Assembly (NCBI GenBank): GCA_041071465.1
Contig: CP163498.1
Location: 3,924,001 to 3,988,000, forward strand
Direction of reading: 5' to 3'
Length of the DNA: 64,000 nucleotides
DNA from: Pseudomonas putida
GTDB lineage: Bacteria; Pseudomonadota; Gammaproteobacteria; Pseudomonadales; Pseudomonadaceae
The notes under the pieces were generated by a model, which was given only the letters and a program-made list of their open reading frames with translations, was not told the origin of the DNA and ran no database searches. This document shows positions 38,133-48,100 of this stretch, one piece after another; within the stretch, counting starts at the first letter, position 1, and each line of letters opens with the position of its first letter. A program made the translations under genes and the position numbers.

Positions 38133-40615
38133 AACGCCCCCTGCAAGGTCACCATGAAGTTACGCGGCTCACCATAGAAGTTACCCCAGCCCGGCGCACC
38201 GATGGTGGCGTAGTACTTCTTGTCGAACAGGTTGTTGCCGTTGAGGGCGACGGTCCAGTTCTGGTCCAGGCGATACTGCACGCGGCCGTTCCACACGGTG
38301 TAGCCCGCCTGCTCGACGCGGGTGTTGCGGGTGGTGCGGAAGTTCTCGCTCTGGCTGTTCAGACCGGCACCGAGGGTCCAGCGTTCCAGGGCACCGCCCA
38401 GCTGGTAGTCACCCCACACTTTGAACATGTGCCGTGGAATGAAGCTGGAGGTGAACGTCAGCTCGGTGGGGTCGCTGTCTTCGATGGTCTTCAGGTATTT
38501 GGTCTGGGTGTAGGTGTAGCCCGCCAACAGTTGCAGGCGCTCGATCGGCGAGCCGCTGATCTCGGCTTCGAAACCCTGCGCGCGCACCTTGCCGCTGTCG
38601 GTGTAGCAATACCCGTCGCCTGACGGGCAGGTCTCGATGTAGTCGCTTTCCGCGCGGTGGTTCTCGACGGTGCGGAACAGGTTGAACGAGGTATTCAGCG
38701 CGCCGTCAAGCAGCTCGCCCTTGATGCCAATCTCGTAGTTGGCACCGGTCTTGGGCTGAAGTGGCTGCCGCTCGGCGTTCACCTTGTCGCTCTGCGGCTG
38801 GAAGATGTCGGCGTAGCTGGCGTAGGCGGTCCACTGGTCGTTCAGGTCGTAAAGCACGGCGGCGAACGGCGTGACCTGGCCGTTTTCCTCACTGCGGTTG
38901 TTCACCCAGTAATCGTAGAACTCGGTGTAGGAGTCGCTCTTGTTGCGGTACCAGCTGACCCGCGCGCCCAGTACCAGGGTAAGCGGCTCTGCCAGCTTCA
39001 AGCGCAGGTTGGCGTAGGTGCCGTATTGGGTGGTGGTGGAATCGGTTGGTACGCTGCCACCACGGGTCGGGTTGACCAGGTAATCGTCCTTGGACGGGCG
39101 AGGGAAGTTCGGGGAGGGGTTGAACGGGTTCTGCTTGCCGTCCAGTAGAATCAGCGCGAAGTAATCATGGGTTTTCTGCCGGCTGGCGTTGGCGCCGATG
39201 ATCAGCTCGTGCTGCAGGCCGAACGCCTCGAACTTGCCATCGATATAGCTATCGAAGCCGTAGTCGTCCTGGTCGTAGTCGAAACGACCGGCGCGGACGG
39301 CCATGCTGGCAGTGTTGGCGCCGACCGGCACCGTGCCTTCGGAGTAGGCGTATTCGATGTCCTGGTCGTTGTGGGTGTAGACCGAGGCGAAGTTCAGTGT
39401 CCAGTCATCGTTGAAGCGGTGCTTGAAGTCGGCAAAGCCGGTAATACGCTGGCTTTGCAGGTCGTTCCAACTGGCCCCCAGGCAGGTGGAACGCGACAGC
39501 TTCAGGTCACTGCCATCGGCGTAGCGTGGCACGCCGGCATAGCACGGTGTGGCATCGACGTCCTCGTAGGCCAGGCCGAAGCCCAGGGTGGTGTCGGCGC
39601 TGACGTCCCAGTCGATGGCGCCATACAGTATCTGGTCCTGGCGCTTGGCCGTGTCATAGAAATACTGGCGGTCCTGCAGGGCTGCCACCGCGCGGCCCCG
39701 CACGCTGCCCGACTCGTTCAGCGGGCCGCCTACGTCGACTTGGCCGCGATAGTTGTCCCAGCTGCCGGCGGACAGGGTGACAGTGGTCGCGGCCTTGTCC
39801 TGGCCGCGCTTGCGCACGAAGTTGACACCACCAGCGGAGGAGCCGGAGCCCTTCATCATCCCGGCCGCGCCTTTGAGGATTTCGACGCGGTCGTAGAACG
39901 CCATGTCGCTGGAAAAGCTGTTGGCCTGCACGTAGTTGCCACCCACGTCCAGCGGCACGCCGTCGTACTGGTACTGGCCGTCCAGGTTGAAACCACGGGA
40001 GTAGAAGTATTTGCCGCCCATGGGCGAGTCATACACGGTGATGCCAGGGGTCTTGTCCAGTACCTGTTCGAGGGTGTTCAGGTTCTGGTCGTCAAGCATC
40101 TTGCGGGTCATCACGGTGACCGCCTGCGGGGTTTCTTTCAGCGTATGGACGCCCTTGCCGATGGTCACTGCGCGGGCGGTGTATGACTGGGTGCCCTCGC
40201 TGGTCGCATCCAGCCGATTGGAGTCGATGTTCAGCGGCCCCAGCTCCATGGCCGTGCCGTAGTCTGCCGGCACCAGCACATAACCGCCATTGCCCTGGCG
40301 CTGCGCCTGCAAGCCGCTATTGCTCAGTAACCGCACCAGCCCTTCCTCGACGCTGTAGCTGCCTTCCAGGCCTGCGCTGCTCAGGTTGCGGGTCTGCTCG
40401 GTGTCGAACGAAATGGTCACACCCGCCTGCACGCCAAACTGGGTTATGGCATTGCCCAAAGGGCCAGCGGGGACATGGTAGGCGGTCTGGCTTTGAGCCA
40501 TGGCCTGGGCAGGCATCAGCAGCAGGCACGGCGCGCTGGCAAGGGACATGCCGAACAGCACCAGGCGCACGGCCTGGGTCAGTTTGGTTGCAGGGGTGGG
40601 GTACAGATGAGGCAT
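38129..40615 (-). CDS. TonB-dependent siderophore receptor with signalling domain
   Basis: An 828-residue outer-membrane receptor starting at ATG 40615 behind GAAGGATC. It has a signal peptide, an N-terminal secretin/TonB STN signalling domain (PAGPLGNAITQFGVQAGVTI), a plug (LKETPQAVTVMTRKMLDDQN, GVNFVRKRG) and a 22-strand barrel ending in VTLQGAF with a terminal Phe. It resembles FpvA/FoxA-type siderophore receptors. The STN domain passes the ligand signal to the FecR-type protein encoded upstream. The siderophore cannot be deduced. Confidence 0.92.
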   Translation of the reverse strand: MPHLYPTPATKLTQAVRLVLFGMSLASAPCLLLMPAQAMAQSQTAYHVPAGPLGNAITQFGVQAGVTISFDTEQTRNLSSAGLEGSYSVEEGLVRLLSNSGLQAQRQGNGGYVLVPADYGTAMELGPLNIDSNRLDATSEGTQSYTARAVTIGKGVHTLKETPQAVTVMTRKMLDDQNLNTLEQVLDKTPGITVYDSPMGGKYFYSRGFNLDGQYQYDGVPLDVGGNYVQANSFSSDMAFYDRVEILKGAAGMMKGSGSSAGGVNFVRKRGQDKAATTVTLSAGSWDNYRGQVDVGGPLNESGSVRGRAVAALQDRQYFYDTAKRQDQILYGAIDWDVSADTTLGFGLAYEDVDATPCYAGVPRYADGSDLKLSRSTCLGASWNDLQSQRITGFADFKHRFNDDWTLNFASVYTHNDQDIEYAYSEGTVPVGANTASMAVRAGRFDYDQDDYGFDSYIDGKFEAFGLQHELIIGANASRQKTHDYFALILLDGKQNPFNPSPNFPRPSKDDYLVNPTRGGSVPTDSTTTQYGTYANLRLKLAEPLTLVLGARVSWYRNKSDSYTEFYDYWVNNRSEENGQVTPFAAVLYDLNDQWTAYASYADIFQPQSDKVNAERQPLQPKTGANYEIGIKGELLDGALNTSFNLFRTVENHRAESDYIETCPSGDGYCYTDSGKVRAQGFEAEISGSPIERLQLLAGYTYTQTKYLKTIEDSDPTELTFTSSFIPRHMFKVWGDYQLGGALERWTLGAGLNSQSENFRTTRNTRVEQAGYTVWNGRVQYRLDQNWTVALNGNNLFDKKYYATIGAPGWGNFYGEPRNFMVTLQGAF

Positions 40616-40725
40616 TGCGTGATCCTTCCGAGTCATGGCAGAAAGTCGCTGTCGTCGCGGCTTGTGTCAGGGACGGACGAGAATCGAAATCAGCAAGGTT
40701 CGCGCGTAGGTTTTTCAGCGCCTGC

Positions 40726-41661
40726 TCAGGCAGGCTCCACGCTCACCCAATAGCGGCTGAGGTAGTGCACCCTCACAGGGAGGGTTTTCGGCAGGTTGGC
40801 CAAAGCGATATCGGTATCATCGATGCGAAATGCTCCGGAGATACTCATGGCCCGGATTGCGGAGGCGCAGCGCAGCACGCCTGGCCGATAGCGCCCCAGT
40901 TCTTCGATGAAGTCGCCCAGCCGCCAGTCGTTAACGCTCAGCATGCCCTGCAGCCAGGCCGTGGAATCGGCGGGTAGAGCCTGGGCGGTGGCGAAGTCAT
41001 CCTGGTCAAAACTCACTTGTTGGCCCGCTTGCAGTTGCAGCAGCCGATCAAGGTGGCGCTGTGGACGTACCTCGACGCTGCCCTGAAGCACGCCCACGCG
41101 GGTCTGGCGCGCAAGTTTGCGGATGCTGAACTCGGTACTGCGGGCAAGCACGCTGCCGTCATCGGTGTGCACGATGAATGGGCGTTGCTGAAGGTCGCTG
41201 ACCGGGCGGACCAGAATTTCCCCTTGATACAGCTGAATCGCCCGCACTTTCGCGTCATAGCGCACGTCCAGCGCGGTGCCCACGTTCAGCTCCAACTGCG
41301 AGCCATCCACCAATTGCAGGGTGCTTCGTTCGCGGCTGCCGGTACGTTGTTGGGCCAGCAGGGAGCGATAGGGCACCTGCTCGGCGGCCAGCCAGCCACC
41401 TGCGCCCATCGCCAGCAACAGGCTCAGCACCTTCAGCACTTCGCGCCGCTGCGCCTGTGCCGCGCCGAGGCTGGACAGCGCCGCCTGTGGTGGCAGCATG
41501 GCCCACTGTTGCTGCAGCTTTTCTACTCGCGCCCAGGCGGCAGCGTGTTGTGGGCTGGCCTGCAACCACTGCCGCCAGGCCTGGGTGCGGGCCTCGCTGT
41601 TGGCGCCGTCGTTGAGCTGTACATACCAGGTGGCAGCGGCTTCGAGTGTCTTGAGATCCAT
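40726..41661 (-). CDS. FecR-family anti-sigma/sigma regulator
   Basis: A 311-residue protein with an N-terminal cytoplasmic domain (ASPQHAAAWARVEKLQQQWA), a transmembrane helix (VLSLLLAMGAGGWLAA) and a periplasmic FecR domain (GSRERSTLQLVDGSQLELN, then TEFSIRKLARQTRVGVLQGS). It relays the signal from the receptor STN domain to the ECF sigma factor encoded just upstream (4-base gap). The order sigma-FecR-receptor is the standard cell-surface signalling arrangement. Confidence 0.92.
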   Translation of the reverse strand: MDLKTLEAAATWYVQLNDGANSEARTQAWRQWLQASPQHAAAWARVEKLQQQWAMLPPQAALSSLGAAQAQRREVLKVLSLLLAMGAGGWLAAEQVPYRSLLAQQRTGSRERSTLQLVDGSQLELNVGTALDVRYDAKVRAIQLYQGEILVRPVSDLQQRPFIVHTDDGSVLARSTEFSIRKLARQTRVGVLQGSVEVRPQRHLDRLLQLQAGQQVSFDQDDFATAQALPADSTAWLQGMLSVNDWRLGDFIEELGRYRPGVLRCASAIRAMSISGAFRIDDTDIALANLPKTLPVRVHYLSRYWVSVEPA

Positions 41662-41665
41662 CGGC

Positions 41666-42166
41666 TCAGCCTTCGACTGCCAGCAGGCAGCAGGTCATGG
41701 CCTTGATCAGGTGATTCTTCACGGTGGTCACCGACACGCCGAAGCGCTCGGCCGCAGCACCGTAGGTCAGGCCTTCCAGTTGCACCGCCAGGAAGATGGC
41801 GCGGGTCTTGGCGCCGAGTTCGTCGAGCAGGCTGTCCACGGTTACCAGCATTTCGATGATGGACAAGCGCACCTCTGGCGAAACCTCCACCGGTTCCGGG
41901 CGCAAGGCCAGGGCCTGCAGATAGGCTTGTTCGATGGTGCGGCGGCGGACCTTGTCGATCAGCAGCGCACGGGCGATGGCGCTGAGGTAGCTGCGCGGCT
42001 CGCGGATCGGCAATTGATTGCGCGCGGTCATCACCCGCAAAAAGGTATCGTGCGCCAGGTCGGAGGCATCGGCGGCGTTGCCCAGGCGGGCGCGTAGCCA
42101 GCCCTTCAGCCAGCCGTTGTTTTCGCTGTAGAGCTGATGCAGGGCCTGATGATCGAGCGTCGACAT
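41666..42166 (-). CDS. FecI-type ECF sigma factor
   Basis: A 166-residue ECF sigma factor with region 2 (DASDLAHDTFLRVM and REPRSYLSAIARALLIDKVRR) and region 4 (LEGLTYGAAAERFGVSVTTV), of iron-starvation FecI type. It should direct RNA polymerase to the receptor gene downstream. The promoter of this gene is expected to be Fur-controlled; an AT-rich stretch upstream (42172-42210) is a poor match to a Fur box, so that is not claimed. Confidence 0.92.
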   Translation of the reverse strand: MSTLDHQALHQLYSENNGWLKGWLRARLGNAADASDLAHDTFLRVMTARNQLPIREPRSYLSAIARALLIDKVRRRTIEQAYLQALALRPEPVEVSPEVRLSIIEMLVTVDSLLDELGAKTRAIFLAVQLEGLTYGAAAERFGVSVTTVKNHLIKAMTCCLLAVEG

Positions 42167-42241
42167 GGCGTCAAATTCGCAATATGAATAGGAATTGATC
42201 GCATTGTCGCGATGAGCCAGGGCGATTGCAAGGGGGCATTT

Positions 42242-42260
42242 GGGGCCGCAGGGCGGCCCC
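42242..42260 (-). terminator. hairpin after lysA
   Basis: GGGGCCGC-AGGG-CGGCCCC, a strong GC stem 15 bases beyond the lysA stop, between convergent or abutting transcripts of lysA and the fecI promoter region. No T run is present. Confidence 0.5.
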
Positions 42261-42274
42261 CGATGATGCGGCGG

Positions 42275-43506
42275 TTAAAAGCCCGCTTCCAAGTCCAGGA
42301 GGTCCTGCACAGTCTGGCGCCGACGGATCATGCGCAGTGCCCCGTCCTCGATCAGAAACTCCGGCAGCAGCGGCCGGCTGTTGTAGTTCGACGACATCGA
42401 CGCGCCATAGGCACCGGCGTCGTGGATCACCAGCAGGTCGCCCACCTGTGCCTGGGGCAGCTCCTGCGGGGTCAGTTCCTGGTCATCCTGGGTGAACACG
42501 TCACCCGACTCGCACAGCGGCCCGGCCACCACGGTCGGTTGCCGTGGACGGTCCACCGGCTGGCCGTTGGCATCGAGCAGGGTCATGCCGTGGTAGGCGC
42601 CGTACATCGCCGGGCGCATCAGGTCGTTGAAGCCGGCGTCGATCATGACGAAGGTATTGCGGCCCACTTGCTTGACGGCACGCACTTCGGCCACGAGGTA
42701 GCCCGACTCGGCCACCAGGAAGCGCCCCGGCTCGATTTCCATGCGCACCGGGTGGCCGAGCATCGCTTCGATTTCCTTGCGCGCCACTGCCCAGGTCTGG
42801 GCATAGCGTTGCAGGTCGACTGGCTTGTCGGTTTTGCGGTACGGGTGGACAGCCCGCCACCAATGGAGAAGGCTTCGATGTCCACGCCCAGGCGGCCGAT
42901 CAGCTCGATCATCGAGCGAGCCACCTGCTCCAGGTGCTGGTAGTCCACTCCCGAGCCAATGTGCATGTGCACGCCCACCAGGTGCAGGCCGTGCGCCTTG
43001 ATGCACGCCAGCGCCTCGTCCAGCTCTTCGTGCCAGATGCCATGCTTGCTGTTTTCACCGCCGGTGTTGGTCTTGCGGCTGTGGCCATGGCCGAAGCCTG
43101 GGTTGATACGGATCCAGACGCGGTGGCCGGGCGAGCGCTCCCCGAGTTGGCGCAGCATGTCGATGGAGCCGGCGTTGACTTCGATTTTCGAGGCCACCAC
43201 GCGTTCCAGGGTGGGGCGGTCCAGTGCGTCACAGGTCAGCACCACGCCGGCAGGGTCACCGCCCACGCTGGCACCTGCGGCGAAGGCCCGTTCCATTTCG
43301 CCCAGCGACACGGCGTCCAGCACCAGGCCATGGGCGCGCATCAGGCGCAGCACATGCAGGTTGGGATTGGCTTTCTGGGCGAAGCGCACGGTGTCGAACA
43401 CCTTCAACTGCTCGACACGTTCGGCGATGGTACCGGTGTCGTACGCCCACAGCGGCGAGCCGTGCTGGCGGACGGCTTCGGCCAGGAGGGTGAAGGGTGC
43501 GGTCAT
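42275..43506 (-). pseudogene. lysA: diaminopimelate decarboxylase, frameshifted
   Basis: It starts MTAPFTLLAEAVRQHGSPLW. The N-terminal PLP barrel has the cofactor lysine in RFAQKANPN, then HMHIGSG and SIGGGLS; the C-terminal half continues in another frame as PYRKTDKPVDLQRYAQTWA, with GPLCESGDVFTQD and the GAYG motif. A missing C (GGG at 42843-42845 on the plus strand where GGGG is expected) splits it. Restored length is 410 residues. The enzyme decarboxylates meso-diaminopimelate to lysine. The lysR activator is divergent. A second lysA elsewhere is known in P. putida, so loss here might be tolerated. Confidence 0.88.
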
Positions 43507-43557
43507 GGTGGCGCTACTCCTATAAGAAAGGCCACGAGCATGAGGCAAAGCAGGAAT

Positions 43558-43581
43558 TCAGAAAAATAGCTATTTTTCTGA
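43558..43581. promoter_or_regulatory. 24-bp perfect palindrome in the lysA-lysR gap, probable LysR operator
   Basis: The half-site TCAGAAAAATAG is followed directly by its exact reverse complement CTATTTTTCTGA. It lies 52 bases upstream of lysA and 18 bases before the lysR ATG. Perfect symmetry, A/T-richness and position between divergent genes make it the likely binding site for LysR. Confidence 0.75.
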
Positions 43582-43599
43582 TGGCCATTCATATTTGAT

Positions 43600-44535
43600 A
43601 TGCCCATTGTCGACCCACCGAGTGCTGCCGTGAAACTGTCCGTCCGCCATATCGAAGTGTTCCGCGCCATCATGGCCGCAGGCAGTGTCACCGGCGCGGC
43701 GCGGCTGCTGTTCACCTCGCAGCCCACTGTCAGTCGCGAGCTGGCGCGCCTGGAGCAGGTGACCGGGCTGAATCTGTTCGAGCGCGAAGGTGGGCGTTTG
43801 GTGGCAACGGCCCAGGCATTGCTGTTGATCGAAGAGGTCGAGCGTGCCTATGTCGGGCTGGAACGCATCGATCGCTTTGCCCAGGCCATCCGCAATTTCG
43901 AGCAGGGGCGGCTGGCCATCACCTGCCTGCCGCTGTTTTCACAGACCTTGTTGCCCAAGGCCTGTCAGCGCTTTCACCAGCAGCACCGGGGCGTGAGCGT
44001 GAGCATCCTGGCGCAGGAGTCGCCCTTGCTGGAGGAGTCGCTGGTTGCCCAGCAGCACGACCTTGGCCTGACCGAGGTCGAGCAGATACCGCGCGGCGCT
44101 TATGGTGAATTGCTGTTCAGCGCCAACATGGTGTGCGTGTTACCCGAGCATCACCCGTTACAGGCCAAGACCGAGCTGGAACTGAGCGATTTTCACGAGG
44201 TCGATTTCATCAACCTGGCCAGCCTGGACACCTACCGCCAGCGCCTGGACCAGCACTTTCGTGCAGCGGGGGTTAACCGCCGCACCATCATCGAGACCAC
44301 CAGCGCCGCGTCGGTGTGCGCCATGGTCAGGCAAGGCCTGGGGGTGGCGATCATCAATCCGCTGAGCGGGCTGGAGGCGGCCCAGGGCGGGCTGCCGATC
44401 CGCAGGTTACGGGTGTCGGTGCCGTACCAGGTGATGCTGATACGCCCGGACCACCGGCCGGCCTCGGCGGCGGTGGAGCCGTTTTGCGAGGCGTTGCGGG
44501 AGCAGGCGCAGGCGATGCAGGCGGCGTTGCGGTAG
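43600..44535 (+). CDS. lysR: LysR, transcriptional activator of lysA
   Basis: A 311-residue LTTR. From memory it is strikingly close to E. coli LysR across its length (LSVRHIEVFRAIMAAGSVTG, TSQPTVSRELARLEQV, SPLLEESLVAQQHDLGLTE, SAASVCAMVRQGLGVAIINP). It is divergent from lysA, as in E. coli, where LysR with diaminopimelate activates lysA. The start may be ATG 43600 or GTG 43630 (VKLSVRHIE). Confidence 0.9.
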   Translation: MPIVDPPSAAVKLSVRHIEVFRAIMAAGSVTGAARLLFTSQPTVSRELARLEQVTGLNLFEREGGRLVATAQALLLIEEVERAYVGLERIDRFAQAIRNFEQGRLAITCLPLFSQTLLPKACQRFHQQHRGVSVSILAQESPLLEESLVAQQHDLGLTEVEQIPRGAYGELLFSANMVCVLPEHHPLQAKTELELSDFHEVDFINLASLDTYRQRLDQHFRAAGVNRRTIIETTSAASVCAMVRQGLGVAIINPLSGLEAAQGGLPIRRLRVSVPYQVMLIRPDHRPASAAVEPFCEALREQAQAMQAALR

Positions 44536-44543
44536 GTTCGGGC

Positions 44544-44897
44544 TCAGAGCTCGCAGACGAAGGTCCCGGTCCCGGCCAGGATGTTCTCCAGGGTTTGCTT
44601 CACTTCATCCATGTCGCTCAGTGCGCTGGTCAGGTTGATTTCCAGCACCTCGTCCCCCTTCAATGCATCCCGGTCGCCGGCCGCCACTTCGATCAGCAGG
44701 CGCTTGGCGCTCAGGGTGACTTTCAGCCCATCCAGCGTCGACGGCTCGTCATCCAGGGTCAGGTCGACGGTGTCTTCGTCCGGGTAGCGGGTAAGCAGAA
44801 ACATCTGACCCTTGTCGCTGTGGCAGCACAGGGTCGCCATGTTGTCTTCCTCGTCATCGCAAGGGGTGGCGAACAGCAGTGCGGTGTTGATTTGCAT
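44544..44897 (-). CDS. conserved hypothetical protein
   Basis: A 117-residue acidic protein starting MQINTALLFATPCDDEEDNM at 44897, with three cysteines near the N-terminus and an alpha/beta-looking C-terminal half. No signal peptide or known domain is recognised. It lies between lysR (convergent) and gdhB (divergent) and may share the gdhB promoter region. The open frame extends to 45002, but the ATG at 44897 is the best start. Confidence 0.65.
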   Translation of the reverse strand: MQINTALLFATPCDDEEDNMATLCCHSDKGQMFLLTRYPDEDTVDLTLDDEPSTLDGLKVTLSAKRLLIEVAAGDRDALKGDEVLEINLTSALSDMDEVKQTLENILAGTGTFVCEL

Positions 44898-45170
44898 GAG
44901 CAGGCTCGGATCAAAGGAAACGGAAGGGAATTCTGACAGTCTTGCGTACAGGCATAAACGTAAAGTTACCGCCCCTTGACCGAAATTGTCGCAGCGCTGC
45001 AAGCGTTGATGACCGATCAGTCGTTAAGCTTCGGCGAGCCCTGGGCGTGCCTGCGCACGTTCAACGCCTGGTTTTACCGTCCGCCTTGCCACGGGTTGGC
45101 TATCGTTGATCCGTACACGGCGCACGCAGCGACGCTTCAACTATTACAAAGCCCAAGCGGAGTACCACAG

Positions 45171-48100
45171 ATGGCGTTCTTCACCGCAGCCAGCAAAGCC
45201 GACTTCCAGCATCAACTGCAAGCGGCCCTGGCGCAGCACATCAGCGAACAGTCCCTGCCACAAGTGACGCTGTTCGCCGAGCAGTTCTTCGGCATCATCT
45301 CTCTGGACGAACTCACCCAGCGCAGGCTTTCCGACCTGGCCGGCTGCACCCTGTCAGCCTGGCGCATCATCGAGCGTTTCGACCCCGAGTACCCGCAAGT
45401 GCGCGTGTACAACCCTGATTACGAACGCAACGGCTGGCAATCGACCCATACCGTGGTCGAGGTGCTGCACCACGACCTGCCGTTCCTGGTCGACTCGGTG
45501 CGCACCGAGCTCAACCGCCGCGGCTACAGTATCCACACCCTGCAGACCACCGTGCTCAGCGTGCGCCGTGGTGCCAAGGGCGAGCTGCTTGAACTGCTGC
45601 CCAAGGGCACCCAGGGCGAGGGCGTGCGCCACGAGTCGCTGATGTACCTGGAGATCGACCGCTGCGCCAACGCCGCCGAGCTGACGGTGCTGACCCGAGA
45701 AATCGAGCAGGTGCTGGCCGAAGTACGGGTGGCAGTGGCCGACTTCGAACCGATGAAGGCCAAGCTGCGTGAAGTGGTGGCGCAGGTGGAGCAGACCGCC
45801 TTTGGCCCAGCGCAACACGAAAAGGGCGAAGTCAAAGCCTTCCTCGAATGGCTGCTGGATAACCACTTCACCTTCCTGGGCTATGAAGAGTTCACCGTCA
45901 AGGGCGACGCCGATGGCGGCCAGATGGTGTACGACGAGCAGTCGTTCCTTGGCCTGCCGCGCCGCCTGCGTGTGGGCCTGACGACAGAAGAGCTGCGCAT
46001 CGAAGACTACGCCGTGGCCTACCTCAACGAGCCGCTGCTGCTGTCGTTCGCCAAGGCTGCACTGCCCAGCCGCGTACACCGCCCGGCCTACCCTGACTAC
46101 GTGTCGATCCGCCAGCTGGATGCCGATGGCAAGGTGGTCAAGGAACACCGCTTCATGGGCCTGTACACCTCCTCGGTGTATGGCGAAAGCGTGCATGCCA
46201 TTCCGTACATCCGCGTGAAGGTGGCCGAAGTCGAGCGCCGCTCGGGCTTCGATCCCAAGGCCCACCTGGGCAAGGAACTGGCGCAGGTGCTGGAAGTGCT
46301 GCCGCGCGACGACCTGTTCCAGACACCAATCGATGAGCTGTTCAGCACGGTCATGGCGATCGTGCAGATCCAGGAGCGCAACAAGATCCGCGTGTTCCTG
46401 CGCAAGGACCCGTACGGCCGCTTCTGCTACTGCCTGGCTTACGTACCAAGGGAAATCTATTCCACCGAAGTGCGGCAGAAGATCCAGCAGGTGCTGATGG
46501 AGCGCCTGAAGGCCAGCGACTGTGAGTTCTGGACCTTCTTCTCCGAATCGGTACTGGCCCGTGTGCAACTGATTCTACGGGTCGACCCAAAGAACCGCAT
46601 CGACATCGACCCGCAGCAGCTCGAGCGTGAAGTGGTCCAGGCGTGCCGCTCGTGGCATGACGACTACTCGGCGCTGGTGGTGGAGAACTTCGGCGAAGCC
46701 CAGGGCACCAACATCCTCGCCGACTTCCCCAAAGGCTTCCCGGCCGGTTACCGCGAGCGCTTCGCCGCGCACTCGGCCGTGGTCGACCTGCAGCATGTGC
46801 TGAACCTGTCTGAAAGCAAGCCACTGGCGATGAGCTTCTACCAGCCGCTGACCCAAGTGGGTGAGCGCATCCTGCACTGCAAGCTGTACCACGCCGACAC
46901 CCCGCTGGCGCTGTCCGATGTGCTGCCGATCCTGGAAAACCTTGGCCTGCGCGTGCTTGGCGAGTTCCCCTACCGCCTGCGCCATGCCAATGGCCGCGAG
47001 TACTGGATCCACGACTTCGCCTTCACCTACAGCGAAGGCCTGAGCCTGGATATCCAGCAGCTCAACGACACCCTGCAGGATGCCTTCATCCATATCGTGC
47101 GCGGTGACGCCGAAAACGACGCCTTCAACCGCCTGGTGCTGACTGCCGGCCTGCCGTGGCGCGACGTGGCGCTGCTGCGCGCGTACGCCCGTTACCTGAA
47201 GCAGATCCGCCTGGGCTTCGACCTGGGTTACATCGCCAGCACCCTGAACAACCACACCGACATCGCCCGCGAGCTGACCCGGTTGTTCAAGACCCGCTTC
47301 TACCTGGCGCGCAAGCTCACCCAGGACGACCTGGACGACAAGCAGCAGCGCCTGGAACAGGCCATCCTGACCGCGCTGGACGATGTCCAGGTGCTCAACG
47401 AAGACCGCATCCTGCGGCGCTACCTGGACCTTATCAAGGCCACCCTGCGCACCAACTTCTACCAGCCGGACGCCAACGGCCAGAACAAGTCGTACTTCAG
47501 CTTCAAGTTCAACCCCAAACTGATCCCCGAACTGCCCAAACCGGTGCCCAAGTTCGAGATCTTCGTCTATTCACCGCGCGTAGAGGGCGTGCACCTGCGC
47601 TTTGGCAACGTCGCCCGCGGCGGCCTGCGCTGGTCCGACCGCGAAGAGGACTTCCGCACCGAAGTGCTGGGCCTGGTCAAAGCCCAGCAGGTGAAGAACT
47701 CGGTGATCGTGCCGGTTGGCGCCAAGGGCGGCTTCCTGCCGCGTCGCCTGCCGCTGGGCGGCGGCCGTGACGAGATCGCCGCCGAAGGCGTGGCGTGCTA
47801 CCGCATCTTCATTTCCGGCCTGCTCGACATCACCGACAACCTCAAGGACGGTGGCGTGGTGCCGCCGGCCAACGTGGTGCGTCACGACGATGACGACCCG
47901 TACCTGGTGGTGGCGGCCGACAAGGGCACCGCGACCTTCTCCGACATCGCCAACGGCATCGCCATCGACTACGGCTTCTGGCTGGGTGATGCCTTTGCCT
48001 CGGGCGGCTCGGCCGGTTACGACCACAAGAAGATGGGCATCACCGCACGTGGCGCCTGGGTGGGCGTGCAGCGCCACTTCCGCGAGCGCGGCATCAACGT

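Noticed and set aside
42172..42210. Possible Fur box upstream of the FecI-type sigma gene
   Set aside because: The AT-rich stretch matches the 19-bp Fur consensus poorly in both orientations, so it is not listed as a site.
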